Shown here one piece after another: positions 1-6,785 of a DNA stretch of 27,066 nt. Position 1 is the first letter of the stretch. Every line of letters starts with the position of its first letter. Made by a program: the position numbers and the translations under genes. This DNA is from DAIOHQ01 sp036744635. GTDB taxonomy: Bacteria; Planctomycetota; Phycisphaerae; Tepidisphaerales; Tepidisphaeraceae. The DNA lies in NCBI GenBank assembly GCA_036744635.1, contig DAIOHQ010000033.1, positions 1-27,066 of the forward strand, written 5' to 3'. The notes under the pieces were generated by a model, which was not told the DNA's origin, did not search any database, and was given only the letters and a program-made list of their open reading frames with translations.

Positions 1-1659
1 CGCGGCGAACCCCGCCAATTTGGCGATCATCTCATTGGCGATGGATTCCGCTGGACGGCTTTCGACCTTCTCCGTGGCGCGCGCCTGCTCAATCCGTTCG
101 ATAACCGCCTTCAGTTTTGTCTCAAGTTGATGCAGCTTGGTCTTGGCGGCGTCCTGGCCGACGCTGCCCAGCGCGTCGATGACGAACTCGATCTGCTGGG
201 TAAGCTTCATCCGCTCGGATTCCAGTTTGGACAGGTCCGTCGCGTCGGCATCCGCATTTCGTCGCTGGGCTTCGATCTGCTCGACGATCTGGTCCTTCAG
301 GTCGGGGATCGAGAGCAGCATGTCGCGTACGATCTCCAGCACCGAGCGCTCCAACGTTTCGGCGGGGATCAGGCGGCGCATGGTCTTGTCGGCCTTGGGG
401 GTGGTGAAGCCGCGATGGATGGCGTAGTACCGCGTCTTGGGCGAGCCGACCGTACGCCCCGTCAACGGATGCCCGTCCACGCTCTTCAGGATGCCCTTGA
501 GGAAGTAGCGACTGTCCACATGGCGGTCCTTGCTCGCGGGGTTCTTGGCGCGCGAGTGATCCTGCTTGTCCAGTTGCCCCTTCTGCCAGGTCACGGCCCG
601 CTCGCGCAGATCGCCCAGGTAGTCCTTCAGCGATGGATGCTCCACCTGGAACCATTCGCGGCGCGGCCTGATGCGCTGGGCAGGCTTCTTCCGCCCCGCC
701 AGCGACTTGCGGTCGGTCTGCGACGGCACGGGAGTGTTCTTCGACCGCGTATTGTAAATGGCCTGCGTAAAACGATTGGCGATGCCGATGCCCGTGTAGA
801 CGGGGTTGCGAAGAATGTTGTTGATGCTCGTGACGCACCACGGTCGGCCGTCCCCCGAACGGATGCCCAGCGAGTCCAGTTCCCGCGCGATGCGGAAGCC
901 TGCCCAGCCGTCGATCAGGCGGCGGCGGAACATCAGCCGCACCGCCTGCACCCGCGACTCTTCGCCCGGCACCAGCATGACCCGCTCGTTGGACTGCATG
1001 CGGTAGTGGGATGAGCGGCGTGTGCCGGATTCCGGCTCGAAGGTTTGGAGGACCATGCCCGTCTGCGGATCGAGCTTCTGCTGGCTCCCGTCCGCGAGGT
1101 TGCGGATGATGTGCAGCGGCTTGCCGTCCACCGAGACGTAGAGCCGATCCACGCCATAAGGCGGGCGCATACAGTGGGCGATGCGCCCCTGCTCCAAGCT
1201 GCTCATGGACCCCCGCGCCACCGCAAACGACAGGCTCTTGGCGTACTGCTGGGCCGCGTAAAAACCGACGGTCTTGATGATCCCGCTGTGATCCCCCTCG
1301 GGCAGGTGGTCCGCGACGAAGATGACATCGATGCCGACGGCGTTCAGGGCGTATTCCATCGTCATGCCGTGGCCCGCGCCGCTGCGGGTGAAGCGGCTCA
1401 TGTCCTGAACCAGCAGCACGTCGAAGTCGTTCTTCTCGTTCTTGCGGGCGATGATCTGGGCGATGTCGGTGCGCGCCCCCGGCACCGATCCCGTAACGCC
1501 ATCCAAGATGACGCTATCGACGTATTGCATCTGCTGCTCGTCCCCGAAGGCGCGCAGCAGCTTGAGTTGATCGGGGTTGCTTGTGTCGGCCTGCTGGGCC
1601 GTGGAGCAACGGGCGAGGCAGATGTACCTGCGGCCCTGAAGGTGAGATTGTGGAGACAT
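1..1659 (-). CDS. Large serine recombinase (site-specific integrase), C-terminus beyond the window
   Basis: An uninterrupted frame of 553 codons runs from the ATG at 1659 off the left edge. The N-terminus has the resolvase/invertase catalytic signature ARCST (nucleophile Ser19, Arg17), followed by DMSRFTRSG, as in serine recombinases. A Recombinase-type DNA-binding domain follows (AVRLMFRRRLIDGWAGFRIA, then INNILRNPVYTGIGIANRF). A coiled-coil segment occupies roughly the last 110 visible residues, the usual position in large serine integrases. The zinc-ribbon region that normally sits before the coiled coil has no CxxC pairs here, so it is degenerate. The start is supported by AAGGGG about 7 bases upstream. 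It is the last gene of the minus-strand operon and lies 4 bases after the 65-aa gene. By family it should excise or integrate DNA at short att sites. Family assignment is secure; target site and activity are unknown. Confidence 0.95.
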   Translation of the reverse strand, partial: MSPQSHLQGRRYICLARCSTAQQADTSNPDQLKLLRAFGDEQQMQYVDSVILDGVTGSVPGARTDIAQIIARKNEKNDFDVLLVQDMSRFTRSGAGHGMTMEYALNAVGIDVIFVADHLPEGDHSGIIKTVGFYAAQQYAKSLSFAVARGSMSSLEQGRIAHCMRPPYGVDRLYVSVDGKPLHIIRNLADGSQQKLDPQTGMVLQTFEPESGTRRSSHYRMQSNERVMLVPGEESRVQAVRLMFRRRLIDGWAGFRIARELDSLGIRSGDGRPWCVTSINNILRNPVYTGIGIANRFTQAIYNTRSKNTPVPSQTDRKSLAGRKKPAQRIRPRREWFQVEHPSLKDYLGDLRERAVTWQKGQLDKQDHSRAKNPASKDRHVDSRYFLKGILKSVDGHPLTGRTVGSPKTRYYAIHRGFTTPKADKTMRRLIPAETLERSVLEIVRDMLLSIPDLKDQIVEQIEAQRRNADADATDLSKLESERMKLTQQIEFVIDALGSVGQDAAKTKLHQLETKLKAVIERIEQARATEKVESRPAESIANEMIAKLAGFAA

Positions 1660-1663
1660 GGAC

Positions 1664-1861
1664 TTACCCCTTGGCAGCATCGAGATGCTGGCGGACCCAT
1701 TCCGCCAGGAAGACATCGAGTGCCGCATTGAATTGACGCTGTTCTTCGGGCGTCTGCCGCCGATGGGCGACAGCGATGGTGAGCGGTGTTCGTGACTGCG
1801 ACATCGGTCGCGTCGGCGGTCGCCGTTCTCTCCTCGCAGCGTCTTCTTTCCGAATCCTCAT
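1664..1861 (-). CDS. Small basic protein (65 aa) encoded just before the recombinase
   Basis: This 65-aa protein has a basic N-terminal half (MRIRKEDAARRERRPP) and a predicted helix at the C-terminal end (EEQRQFNAALDVFLAEWVRQ). The ATG is preceded by a near-perfect Shine-Dalgarno sequence, AGGAGG, 5-6 bases upstream. The stop codon lies 4 bases before the recombinase ATG, so the two are very likely cotranslated. I do not recognise the family. Its position suggests a role tied to the recombinase, such as a directionality or accessory factor, but that is inference from location only. It starts 23 bases after the stop of the 100-aa gene. Confidence 0.75.
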   Translation of the reverse strand: MRIRKEDAARRERRPPTRPMSQSRTPLTIAVAHRRQTPEEQRQFNAALDVFLAEWVRQHLDAAKG

Positions 1862-1884
1862 GGCTGCCTCCTCTAACGATCTGA

Positions 1885-2187
1885 TCAGAACGGGATGCTC
1901 CGATCATCTTCATCTTGCTCCCACAGCCGCGCGTGGCTCTGCCGCATGGCAAGCAAACAAGTGAGGACCGTTTCCAGCAGATCGTCCGCCGTTTCGCGCA
2001 CCGGTCGCTGCGGAACGCTGAATAGCGCCAATCGACCCGCAACACAATGGCTGGCGTTGAGAACGAACTCGTACAGCTCCGGCTCGATCTGCTGAAGACA
2101 GTCCATGATCTGAGCTGTCCCTTCTCGGCGAATCTGGGCACGCGCTTGCGTAAGATCGTCCGCGGTCACAATGGCATCGCTGGGCAT
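1885..2187 (-). CDS. Uncharacterised 100-aa helical protein, paralogue of the gene at 3131-3469
   Basis: The start used is the ATG at 2187, because AAGGAG lies 7 bases upstream and an upstream in-frame start would overlap the Gam-like gene. The protein is predicted almost entirely helical. Its N-terminus (SDAIVTADDLTQ...EPELYEFV) lines up with that of the 112-aa protein of the same operon (SDALITAADIDQ...EPELAVAI), which points to an old duplication inside the element. The N-terminal half is the conserved part; the C-terminal half ends in an acidic tail. No enzyme motif or known domain is recognised. It lies 10 bases after the Gam-like gene and 23 bases before the 65-aa gene. Confidence 0.8.
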   Translation of the reverse strand: MPSDAIVTADDLTQARAQIRREGTAQIMDCLQQIEPELYEFVLNASHCVAGRLALFSVPQRPVRETADDLLETVLTCLLAMRQSHARLWEQDEDDRSIPF

Positions 2188-2197
2188 ACGCCGCTCC

Positions 2198-2686
2198 TTA
2201 CTTGACGTAGAACCGTTGTCCACCGCCGCCGACTTCAGCGCCTACTGGACATTCGCCCGTCTGCGCGACGTGATCCCTCACGAGTGACTTCAGAACATGG
2301 GTTTCGACCCGCAGAGCCGCTGGCAGTTCCTGGCGGCACCAGCTAAGGAGCTTTGCCTCGTCGATGACTTCCAGTTTGGGCGGATCGGTACGGAAGCCGA
2401 CCGTGCCCGCCGGCAGTTTGACGCTCCTGCGGCGAGCGTTGGCGATCTGCTGGCGCGCCCACGCTTCAAGCTGATGACCATAGCGTTGGAGGAAGAAAGC
2501 CTCCTCCTGTTCGGCGCGTCTGACTTCCGCATCTGCCCATGCCTTAACGTGCTTCGCGTAAGCGCGGGCTTCGACGATCTTCCGGACGAGCCAGTTTGCG
2601 CTTGCGGCGTCATTGACTGCGAAGGTCTCTGGCGGATCGGGCGGAGTTGGTGCAGTCGGCGAGATGGCGGTTATATCGGGTTTCAT
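2198..2686 (-). CDS. Mu Gam-like DNA-end-binding / host-nuclease inhibitor protein
   Basis: This 162-aa protein resembles the bacteriophage Mu Gam family, whose members bind double-strand DNA ends and shield them from exonucleases. A Pro-rich leader of about 25 residues is followed by a long charged helix (AYAKHVKAWADAEVRRAEQE, AFFLQRYGHQLEAWARQQ). The family-typical strand segment comes next: SVKLPAGTVGFRTDPPKLEV, then a DEAKLLSWC-like helix. The ATG at 2686 overlaps the stop of the upstream 74-aa gene by 4 bases (ATGA), with GGGAG about 8 bases upstream; further in-frame upstream codons belong to noncoding extension. A Gam homologue next to a RadA-like protein and a recombinase fits a mobile element that protects or processes DNA ends. 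Family confidence is good but not certain; Gp157-type phage proteins look similar. Confidence 0.8.
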   Translation of the reverse strand: MKPDITAISPTAPTPPDPPETFAVNDAASANWLVRKIVEARAYAKHVKAWADAEVRRAEQEEAFFLQRYGHQLEAWARQQIANARRRSVKLPAGTVGFRTDPPKLEVIDEAKLLSWCRQELPAALRVETHVLKSLVRDHVAQTGECPVGAEVGGGGQRFYVK

Positions 2687-2907
2687 GTGCTGCTCCCTTC
2701 TCGGCGCAGGATTTCGACCGCCGCATCGATCCCGGCTGCGAGCATGGCACCCGCGAGCGTACCGCCGTGGCGGTCGAGCAGTCGGTCGACGCGCTCCCGC
2801 GTCACGCCGGGCCATGCATTTACAATGTCATCGGGGCGGAGTCGGGCATATACCCCGCTCAAACATTGCGCCGCCTCGAAAGGATTGGGGGGTTGCGGGT
2901 CGCTCAT
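2683..2907 (-). CDS. Uncharacterised 74-aa helical protein, paralogue of its upstream neighbour
   Basis: This small protein shares a C-terminal block with the 76-aa protein encoded immediately upstream: RVDRLLDRHGGTLAGAMLAA here against RVLIERHAVPIAAHMVSAG there, both followed by AA and a short helix. The two look like a tandem duplication. No known domain is recognised. It overlaps its neighbours on both sides by the ATGA arrangement, so translation is very likely coupled through the 76-aa, 74-aa and Gam-like genes. The acidic, helical, cysteine-poor sequence suggests a small cytoplasmic or nucleoprotein factor; that is inference. Confidence 0.8.
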   Translation of the reverse strand: MSDPQPPNPFEAAQCLSGVYARLRPDDIVNAWPGVTRERVDRLLDRHGGTLAGAMLAAGIDAAVEILRREGSST

Positions 2908-3134
2908 GATGACCCCGCCAAACCGTTGAAGAGCTGCGCGGCCGCGCTCATGCCCGCACTCACCATGTGGGCGGCGATGGGCACCGCGTGCCGCTCAATC
3001 AGCACCCGAAGTTGACGGTCGTTCAACTGTGGGCAGAGCGGACGGAGCAGCTCGATGTCGAGGACTACCTCGATGCCTGACGCCACGTCCTCAGGTTCGC
3101 ACTCATGCGGCTCTTGCGGATGTTCCTGACTCAT
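2904..3134 (-). CDS. Uncharacterised 76-aa helical protein, paralogue of its downstream neighbour
   Basis: This acidic small protein starts with a Glu/His-rich segment (MSQEHPQEPHECEPEDV) and ends with a helical block related to the 74-aa protein that follows it (IERHAVPIAAHMVSAGMSAA). Start and stop both take part in 4-base ATGA overlaps, with the 112-aa gene upstream and the 74-aa gene downstream. No enzyme motif is visible and I do not recognise a family. The conserved part of both paralogues is the C-terminal 40 residues, with a pattern of Leu/Ile/Met spacing typical of a helical hairpin that could mediate self-association. Confidence 0.8.
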   Translation of the reverse strand: MSQEHPQEPHECEPEDVASGIEVVLDIELLRPLCPQLNDRQLRVLIERHAVPIAAHMVSAGMSAAAQLFNGLAGSS

Positions 3135-3469
3135 TCGGCACCGCCTTCCTCGTCCGAGCCACCGATTGCTTCCGCTGATGGAAGGAAGTCTTCCCAGCTC
3201 CGACGATTCGCTCGATCCATCAGCAAGACTGGGAGCCAGACCAACAGCGCCAGTTGTTTGGAGAGGTCGCAGCGCTGCTTGATCGTCAGCAGCGCCGCCT
3301 CGTGCATCTTCGTGATCTTGTTGAAGCGGTCGGAGATGGCGACCGCCAGCTCCGGCTCACGGACGAGCAGCTCGAATACGAGCCGCTGAAACTCCCCGCG
3401 CACGACCTCGTGCTGAATCTGGTCGATATCGGCGGCGGTAATCAACGCATCTGACTTAACGGTGCTCAT
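3131..3469 (-). CDS. Uncharacterised 112-aa helical protein, paralogue of the gene at 1885-2187
   Basis: The ATG at 3469 is chosen because AAAGGA lies about 6 bases upstream and because it starts 10 bases after the stop of the RadA-like gene. The N-terminus (SDALITAADIDQIQHEVV) matches in spacing and character the 100-aa protein downstream. The rest is predicted helical, with a hydrophobic patch LALLVWLPVLLM (about residues 77-88) too short and too interrupted to call a membrane segment with confidence. The C-terminal tail is acidic (GGSDEEGGAE). Function is unknown. It is translationally coupled to the 76-aa gene by an ATGA overlap. Confidence 0.8.
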   Translation of the reverse strand: MSTVKSDALITAADIDQIQHEVVRGEFQRLVFELLVREPELAVAISDRFNKITKMHEAALLTIKQRCDLSKQLALLVWLPVLLMDRANRRSWEDFLPSAEAIGGSDEEGGAE

Positions 3470-3479
3470 GGCGTTCCTT

Positions 3480-4805
3480 TCAGCGAAGGTTGGGCCAGGT
3501 GGCGAAGATGGCGTCGTCCAGACGCCGACAGGGCACGATCTCGACGCCGTTACCTGAAGGTAGTTGGGCGACAGCCGACGGCGGGCAGAGGATGCGCACG
3601 GGCAACGCGATCTCACCGTTTGCGAGCGAGTTCGAAAGGTCGTTCAGAAGTGCGGGCGGAACTTCGCGTACTTGTCGGCATAGATCGATCTCACCGATAT
3701 GCAGTTGGCGTTCGGGGATCGGCTGCTGGATGTACGATGCCGCCAACGCCAACGAGAGCGGCAGACCGAGAACGGATCGGTATCGACGCTCACCTGGTAC
3801 GCGGCACTGGATCGACAAGTCAAAATCGGCCAATTCGAAGCCCGGCACCTGACATAGACCCGAGACGTACTGCTCGATCTCTTTTCGCGGTAAACCGGGC
3901 GCGGTGACTTTCGCCGACGCGCCCGGTTTAGGAAGCGTCACCGCGCCTTGGACTTCGGTCAGTCCCGCGCCGGGCAGATACCCCCGCGCGACGGCGGTGA
4001 GGGTTTCGGTGTGTGGTGACGTGCGCAGCCGGAGTGTGATCGGATCGATCTCCAGTTGCAGGGGCCGGGCGGTCTCGGGGCCGAAGCGATTCTTCAGCAC
4101 GCTGACCATCCGGCGGTTGTACGCCTTGCGGATCAGGATGGAGCAATCGACCGCATGCTCAAGCGCCTTCGGCCCGGCGATCTCCCCGCGCTTGGTAACG
4201 TGGCAGATCGCCAGCGTCATGACCTGCGCGGCCCGCGTCAGCGAAAAGAACTGAATCAGGGCTTGGTACGCATCGAAGTTGTTGGCGGATAGCCCCGGCC
4301 CCTGAATCGAATCGAGGACGATCAACGAGACGCCGTGATACGGGCCGTGGGGATTGAGGACCTGCGAGGCGAAGAAGTTGGGCAGCGTCTCCACGTCGTG
4401 GATGCCGGTCTCGACGTGGATGTTCGAGAGAGCCGAGCGCACTTTGTGCGGCAGCCAGTCGCCGGCCATGTTGATGAACCCGGCCTTGGCGCGCTCGGCC
4501 GATTCCTCGGTCAGGATCATCAGGGCGCGGTGGCCCTGGCTGACCAGATCGAGAGTCAGTTGCCGGGCCAGCGTGCTCTTGTTGCTGCCCGGCGCTCCGG
4601 CCAGCAGGACCGCTTCCTCGCGGACGACCTGCCCGCACAGATCGGTGAAGAAGGGGTTGGCCGTGAAGGTGATCGTCTCGTGCCGCGTGTGCCGCACGTC
4701 GATCAGCAGGCGCGACGCTAATGACGTACCGCCGGCAAACGGATGAATCGATGGCGGCGCGGCCACCGGGGCCGGTCGTGCGCGTACCTTGGGCGCTTGA
4801 CTCAT
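3480..4805 (-). CDS. RadA/Sms-like RecA-fold ATPase lacking the zinc finger, with altered Walker A
   Basis: This 441-aa protein carries the RecA-like core and Lon-like C-terminal domain of RadA/Sms, the branch-migration ATPase used in recombinational repair. Visible motifs are a Walker A-like loop GAPGSNKST (residues 70-78), Walker B LIVLDS (161-166), the RadA block CHVTKRGEIAGPKALEHAVD (201-220), and the diagnostic KNRFG motif (238-242). The C-terminal part holds GEIDL (371-375), matching the GEIGL segment of the RadA Lon-like domain. Two departures stand out. The N-terminal four-cysteine zinc finger of true RadA is absent, and the glycine before the Walker A lysine is Asn75. The ATG at 4805 has AAGGAG about 6 bases upstream; a longer in-frame reading upstream has no support. 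It is the first gene of the mobile-element operon. It probably acts in recombination or replication of the element rather than as the host RadA. Confidence 0.88.
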   Translation of the reverse strand: MSQAPKVRARPAPVAAPPSIHPFAGGTSLASRLLIDVRHTRHETITFTANPFFTDLCGQVVREEAVLLAGAPGSNKSTLARQLTLDLVSQGHRALMILTEESAERAKAGFINMAGDWLPHKVRSALSNIHVETGIHDVETLPNFFASQVLNPHGPYHGVSLIVLDSIQGPGLSANNFDAYQALIQFFSLTRAAQVMTLAICHVTKRGEIAGPKALEHAVDCSILIRKAYNRRMVSVLKNRFGPETARPLQLEIDPITLRLRTSPHTETLTAVARGYLPGAGLTEVQGAVTLPKPGASAKVTAPGLPRKEIEQYVSGLCQVPGFELADFDLSIQCRVPGERRYRSVLGLPLSLALAASYIQQPIPERQLHIGEIDLCRQVREVPPALLNDLSNSLANGEIALPVRILCPPSAVAQLPSGNGVEIVPCRRLDDAIFATWPNLR

Positions 4806-4826
4806 GGAGTCTCCTTGAAAAGCCAA

Positions 4827-4852
4827 GTGCCGCGCTGTTGGCGGCGCGGCAC
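4827..4852 (-). promoter_or_regulatory. Leader hairpin ahead of the RadA-like operon
   Basis: A perfect 9-bp stem (GTGCCGCGC at 4827-4835, GCGCGGCAC at 4844-4852) with an 8-base loop lies 11 bases before the Shine-Dalgarno sequence of the RadA-like gene. In the minus direction it is followed by TTGGCTTTTC. It could be an attenuator, a translational control hairpin or an operator; the sequence alone does not decide. No convincing -35/-10 pair was found upstream. Confidence 0.5.
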
Positions 4853-5029
4853 GGACAAAATCGTTCAACGCGAAGACTCCTCGCTCTTCTCGCCGCTGAA
4901 GTCAAGAGGGGAAAAGCAAGATTTCGAGGAAGGCCGAGAAATCGGGCGAGCGTGCCGCTTGTTGGCTCTAACTATTTGTCTTGAGGAAACTTGCACCGCT
5001 CGATAAGCTGACAGCCGACAATTTGAAGG

Positions 5030-5046
5030 TTCGCTGAATCAGCGAA
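5030..5046. promoter_or_regulatory. 17-bp palindrome, possible operator
   Basis: TTCGCTGA and TCAGCGAA form a perfect inverted repeat around a single central A. The odd length, 8-bp arms and position in the divergent promoter region suit a dimeric repressor or recombinase site. No regulator gene is adjacent, so the binding protein is unknown. Confidence 0.45.
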
Positions 5047-5071
5047 TCGTCCTGTGAGATCGAATTACCAC

Positions 5072-5090
5072 CCCGGCACCCGCCGGGTTT
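5072..5090 (+). terminator. Terminator-like hairpin with T-run
   Basis: CCCGGC at 5072-5077 pairs with GCCGGG at 5082-5087 around a 4-base loop, directly followed by TTTT. No plus-strand gene lies immediately upstream, so it may end a short transcript or be one arm of the larger structured region that follows. Confidence 0.4.
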
Positions 5091-5106
5091 TCACACTCAG
5101 GGCGTT

Positions 5107-5220
5107 CGCCGGGTTCGGCTCCGCGCAAGCGGGGTCCGACACCCGGCGGATGAACCGGGTGTCGGCGCTGTGGTAAGCGCGATCTCACGGGGAGTCCGCC
5201 GGATTGGTGGACCCCGTTTT
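5107..5220 (+). ncRNA. Candidate structured RNA or attenuator upstream of the zinc-ribbon operon
   Basis: A stem of 18 base pairs can form between 5107-5124 and 5129-5148: 8 bp (CGCCGGGT/ACCCGGCG), then TCGG/CCGA, then CTCCGC/GCGGGG, with two single-base bulges. It is capped by a GCAA tetraloop at 5125-5128. Its 3' strand (ACACCCGG) can instead pair downstream with CCGGGTGT to make an 11-bp hairpin (5136-5146 with 5155-5165), so the two folds exclude each other. A third hairpin, near 5188-5216, is followed by TTTTCGTTT and resembles a terminator. The G-U pair and GNRA loop favour the plus strand as the RNA. The first gene downstream starts at 5290. Whether it is a leader switch, a small RNA or a DNA site is not settled. 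Confidence 0.4.
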
Positions 5221-5289
5221 CGTTTGTCCCATTTGATATGGGGACGGGGTACTTTCGGTGGACGCAGAGCCTTTATTGAGGAGCGTCCA

Positions 5290-6321
5290 ATGCCCATTTC
5301 GATCTCGTGCGAGAAATGCGGGACCAAGTTTCAAGTGGCTGACAGCGCCGCCGGCGCTCGCGGCAAATGCCGAGTGTGCGGTGGATTGGTTACGGTCCCG
5401 TCAGCATCCACAACTGCTGCGCGCGTTTCTCAACATGCATCGACGGGCCGAATCGTATCAGCACCGCCAGTCTCAGCAAAAGCATCCACCCCAGCGATCG
5501 CGCCCGATGGTAAGCCTTGCCCCTTCTGTGGTGAGCAACTCAAGATGAGCGCCATCAAGTGCAGATTCTGCGGAGAATCGCTTGGTCCAGGAGGAGTGCC
5601 ATTCGTAGCAACGGCTGTTCGCGCGGACTTTGCGGACGCACAGGTGTTAACGAGCAGTGACCGACAACCCAAGACACCTCTCCGGGATGGAAAGTTGGCC
5701 GCGACAAGAGGCAGGGGATCGAAGTTCTCGTTCTGGTCAACTCGCACTGGTATCATAAGCGCCATCGTCCCGCTGCTTTTCATTGTCGGCGCAATAGGCG
5801 GCTGGTTTCTGTGGTCGTCGCACACCTCTCACACGAGCGAAGTCGCCGTGTTGCAGAAGTTCTTGAATGATACAGATGCGTTTGTCGTCGAATGTCAGCA
5901 GTTCACGCGCGTCCAACAGACGTACTTGGAACAATTGACTCAAACCGGCCATGCGGACCCGGGGGCCAGCCGCGCATTGCAAAGCTCGTCAGATATTCTA
6001 TTTCAGCACACCTCTGAAGTTCTGACAGCATTCCATCAGGTGCCAACCACCATGGCGAAGGTGCGCCTGGTCTGCCTCCCCCTCAAGGAGACGGCGGACA
6101 GCATTGTCAGTAATGCGAATGATTATCGCCAAGCTCGCAACGATTTTTTGGAAGCCGAACGCGCCGGCCGCAATTCCGCGGAGGCGCGTCAGGTGATCGA
6201 GAAGTACCTGCTTATCCTCGAGAGACTGAAGAAGCTGACAGAAAACGCCGCGGCGGCGGCGGCTTTAGGTCACGACATCGCCAACAAGAGCAGCGAACGC
6301 GTGATGATCGACGGTGTATGA
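5290..6321 (+). CDS. Membrane protein with two N-terminal zinc ribbons
   Basis: This 343-aa protein begins with an MJ0042-like zinc finger (C7, C10, C27, C30), common in planctomycete membrane proteins. A Ser/Pro/Ala-rich linker follows, then a second ribbon, CPFCGEQLKMSAIKCRFC (C77, C80, C91, C94). A single membrane segment lies at about residues 154-175 (IISAIVPLLFIVGAIGGWFLW). The outer or periplasmic C-terminal domain of about 165 residues is predicted helical with no recognised fold. The zinc ribbons should face the cytoplasm. The ATG at 5290 follows GAGGAG by 8 bases; an upstream in-frame start would read through the hairpin region. It is the first of five co-directional genes sharing modules. 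Function is unknown; protein or nucleic-acid binding is a guess from the ribbons. Confidence 0.85.
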   Translation: MPISISCEKCGTKFQVADSAAGARGKCRVCGGLVTVPSASTTAARVSQHASTGRIVSAPPVSAKASTPAIAPDGKPCPFCGEQLKMSAIKCRFCGESLGPGGVPFVATAVRADFADAQVLTSSDRQPKTPLRDGKLAATRGRGSKFSFWSTRTGIISAIVPLLFIVGAIGGWFLWSSHTSHTSEVAVLQKFLNDTDAFVVECQQFTRVQQTYLEQLTQTGHADPGASRALQSSSDILFQHTSEVLTAFHQVPTTMAKVRLVCLPLKETADSIVSNANDYRQARNDFLEAERAGRNSAEARQVIEKYLLILERLKKLTENAAAAAALGHDIANKSSERVMIDGV

Positions 6322-6333
6322 AGGAGGAATTTT

Positions 6334-6768
6334 GTGAAATTCAGGATCGTTGGTTCAAATCGGATATCGGGAGAGGACAAAGAATTTCTGCTGGATGTGC
6401 CGGACGCTGATGTGGCGCGGAAGGCCGCCAATGCTCAAGGCATATTGGTCGCCGATTGCGTAGTCGTGGCGGACGATCGCGCGGAGCAAACGCGATCGAA
6501 GGTCTGCCCCTACTGCGCGGAAACGATCAAGGTAGAAGCAGTGAAATACCGTTTCTGGCGGCAAATGCTCGAAGCCTCCCCGAATAATCGGAAACGGCAT
6601 TCATCAGAAACTGTATCCGATGGCCAAGTCGCCGCGGGAACCGGGTCCGACTATCAAAACCACGACGTGTTGAATTGGTCCTTTACGTCAAGACCGGAAC
6701 CGGCCATCGGCGCACTGCTGGTGTGGCTTGGTGTGGGGCTACGACGGTTCAGAACTCGCTCTGTATGA
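6334..6768 (+). CDS. KFRIVG-domain protein with a broken zinc ribbon, possibly decaying
   Basis: The GTG start at 6334 has a perfect AAGGAGG 6 bases upstream. Residues 1-45 (MKFRIVGSNRISGED...ILVADCVVV) match the N-terminus of the 313-aa protein encoded at 9799. The next block, VCPYCAETIKVEAVKYRFW, aligns with that protein's zinc ribbon. The first two cysteines (C58, C61) are kept, but the second pair has become Tyr72 and Trp75. The following Gly-Glu has become Arg-Gln. Each change is explained by one base substitution. The remaining 65 residues resemble nothing else here and lack the Pro-rich linker and clear membrane segment seen in its relatives. It may be a gene losing function, or a divergent one. 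The start and upstream site are intact. Confidence 0.65.
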   Translation: MKFRIVGSNRISGEDKEFLLDVPDADVARKAANAQGILVADCVVVADDRAEQTRSKVCPYCAETIKVEAVKYRFWRQMLEASPNNRKRHSSETVSDGQVAAGTGSDYQNHDVLNWSFTSRPEPAIGALLVWLGVGLRRFRTRSV

Positions 6769-6785
6769 AATCGGAGGGCGGCCAC

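Larger units (their letters stand above)
4806..5289. other. Gene-free divergent intergenic region between the mobile element and the zinc-ribbon cluster
   Basis: No open frame here has a ribosome-binding site and a plausible protein. The stretch contains the leader hairpin at 4827-4852, a palindrome at 5030-5046, and a series of GC-rich hairpins between 5072 and 5220, two of which are followed by T-rich runs. It must hold the promoters of the two divergent operons. If the element ends just beyond its RadA-like gene, it may also hold the right attachment site. No duplicated att core could be identified because the left end lies outside the window. Confidence 0.6.

Noticed and set aside
127..1014. 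295-aa open frame on the plus strand
   Set aside because: It lies antisense to the serine recombinase, whose motifs are clear on the minus strand; long antisense frames are common in GC-rich DNA.
5161..5220. Possible tRNA, from a D-arm-like segment GCGC-TGTGGTAA-GCGC
   Set aside because: No acceptor, anticodon or T-arm can be formed around it at the right spacing.
5290..6321. Start at 5170 giving a 383-aa protein
   Set aside because: The extra 40 residues come from the hairpin region; GAGGAG and the MJ0042-type finger point to the ATG at 5290.
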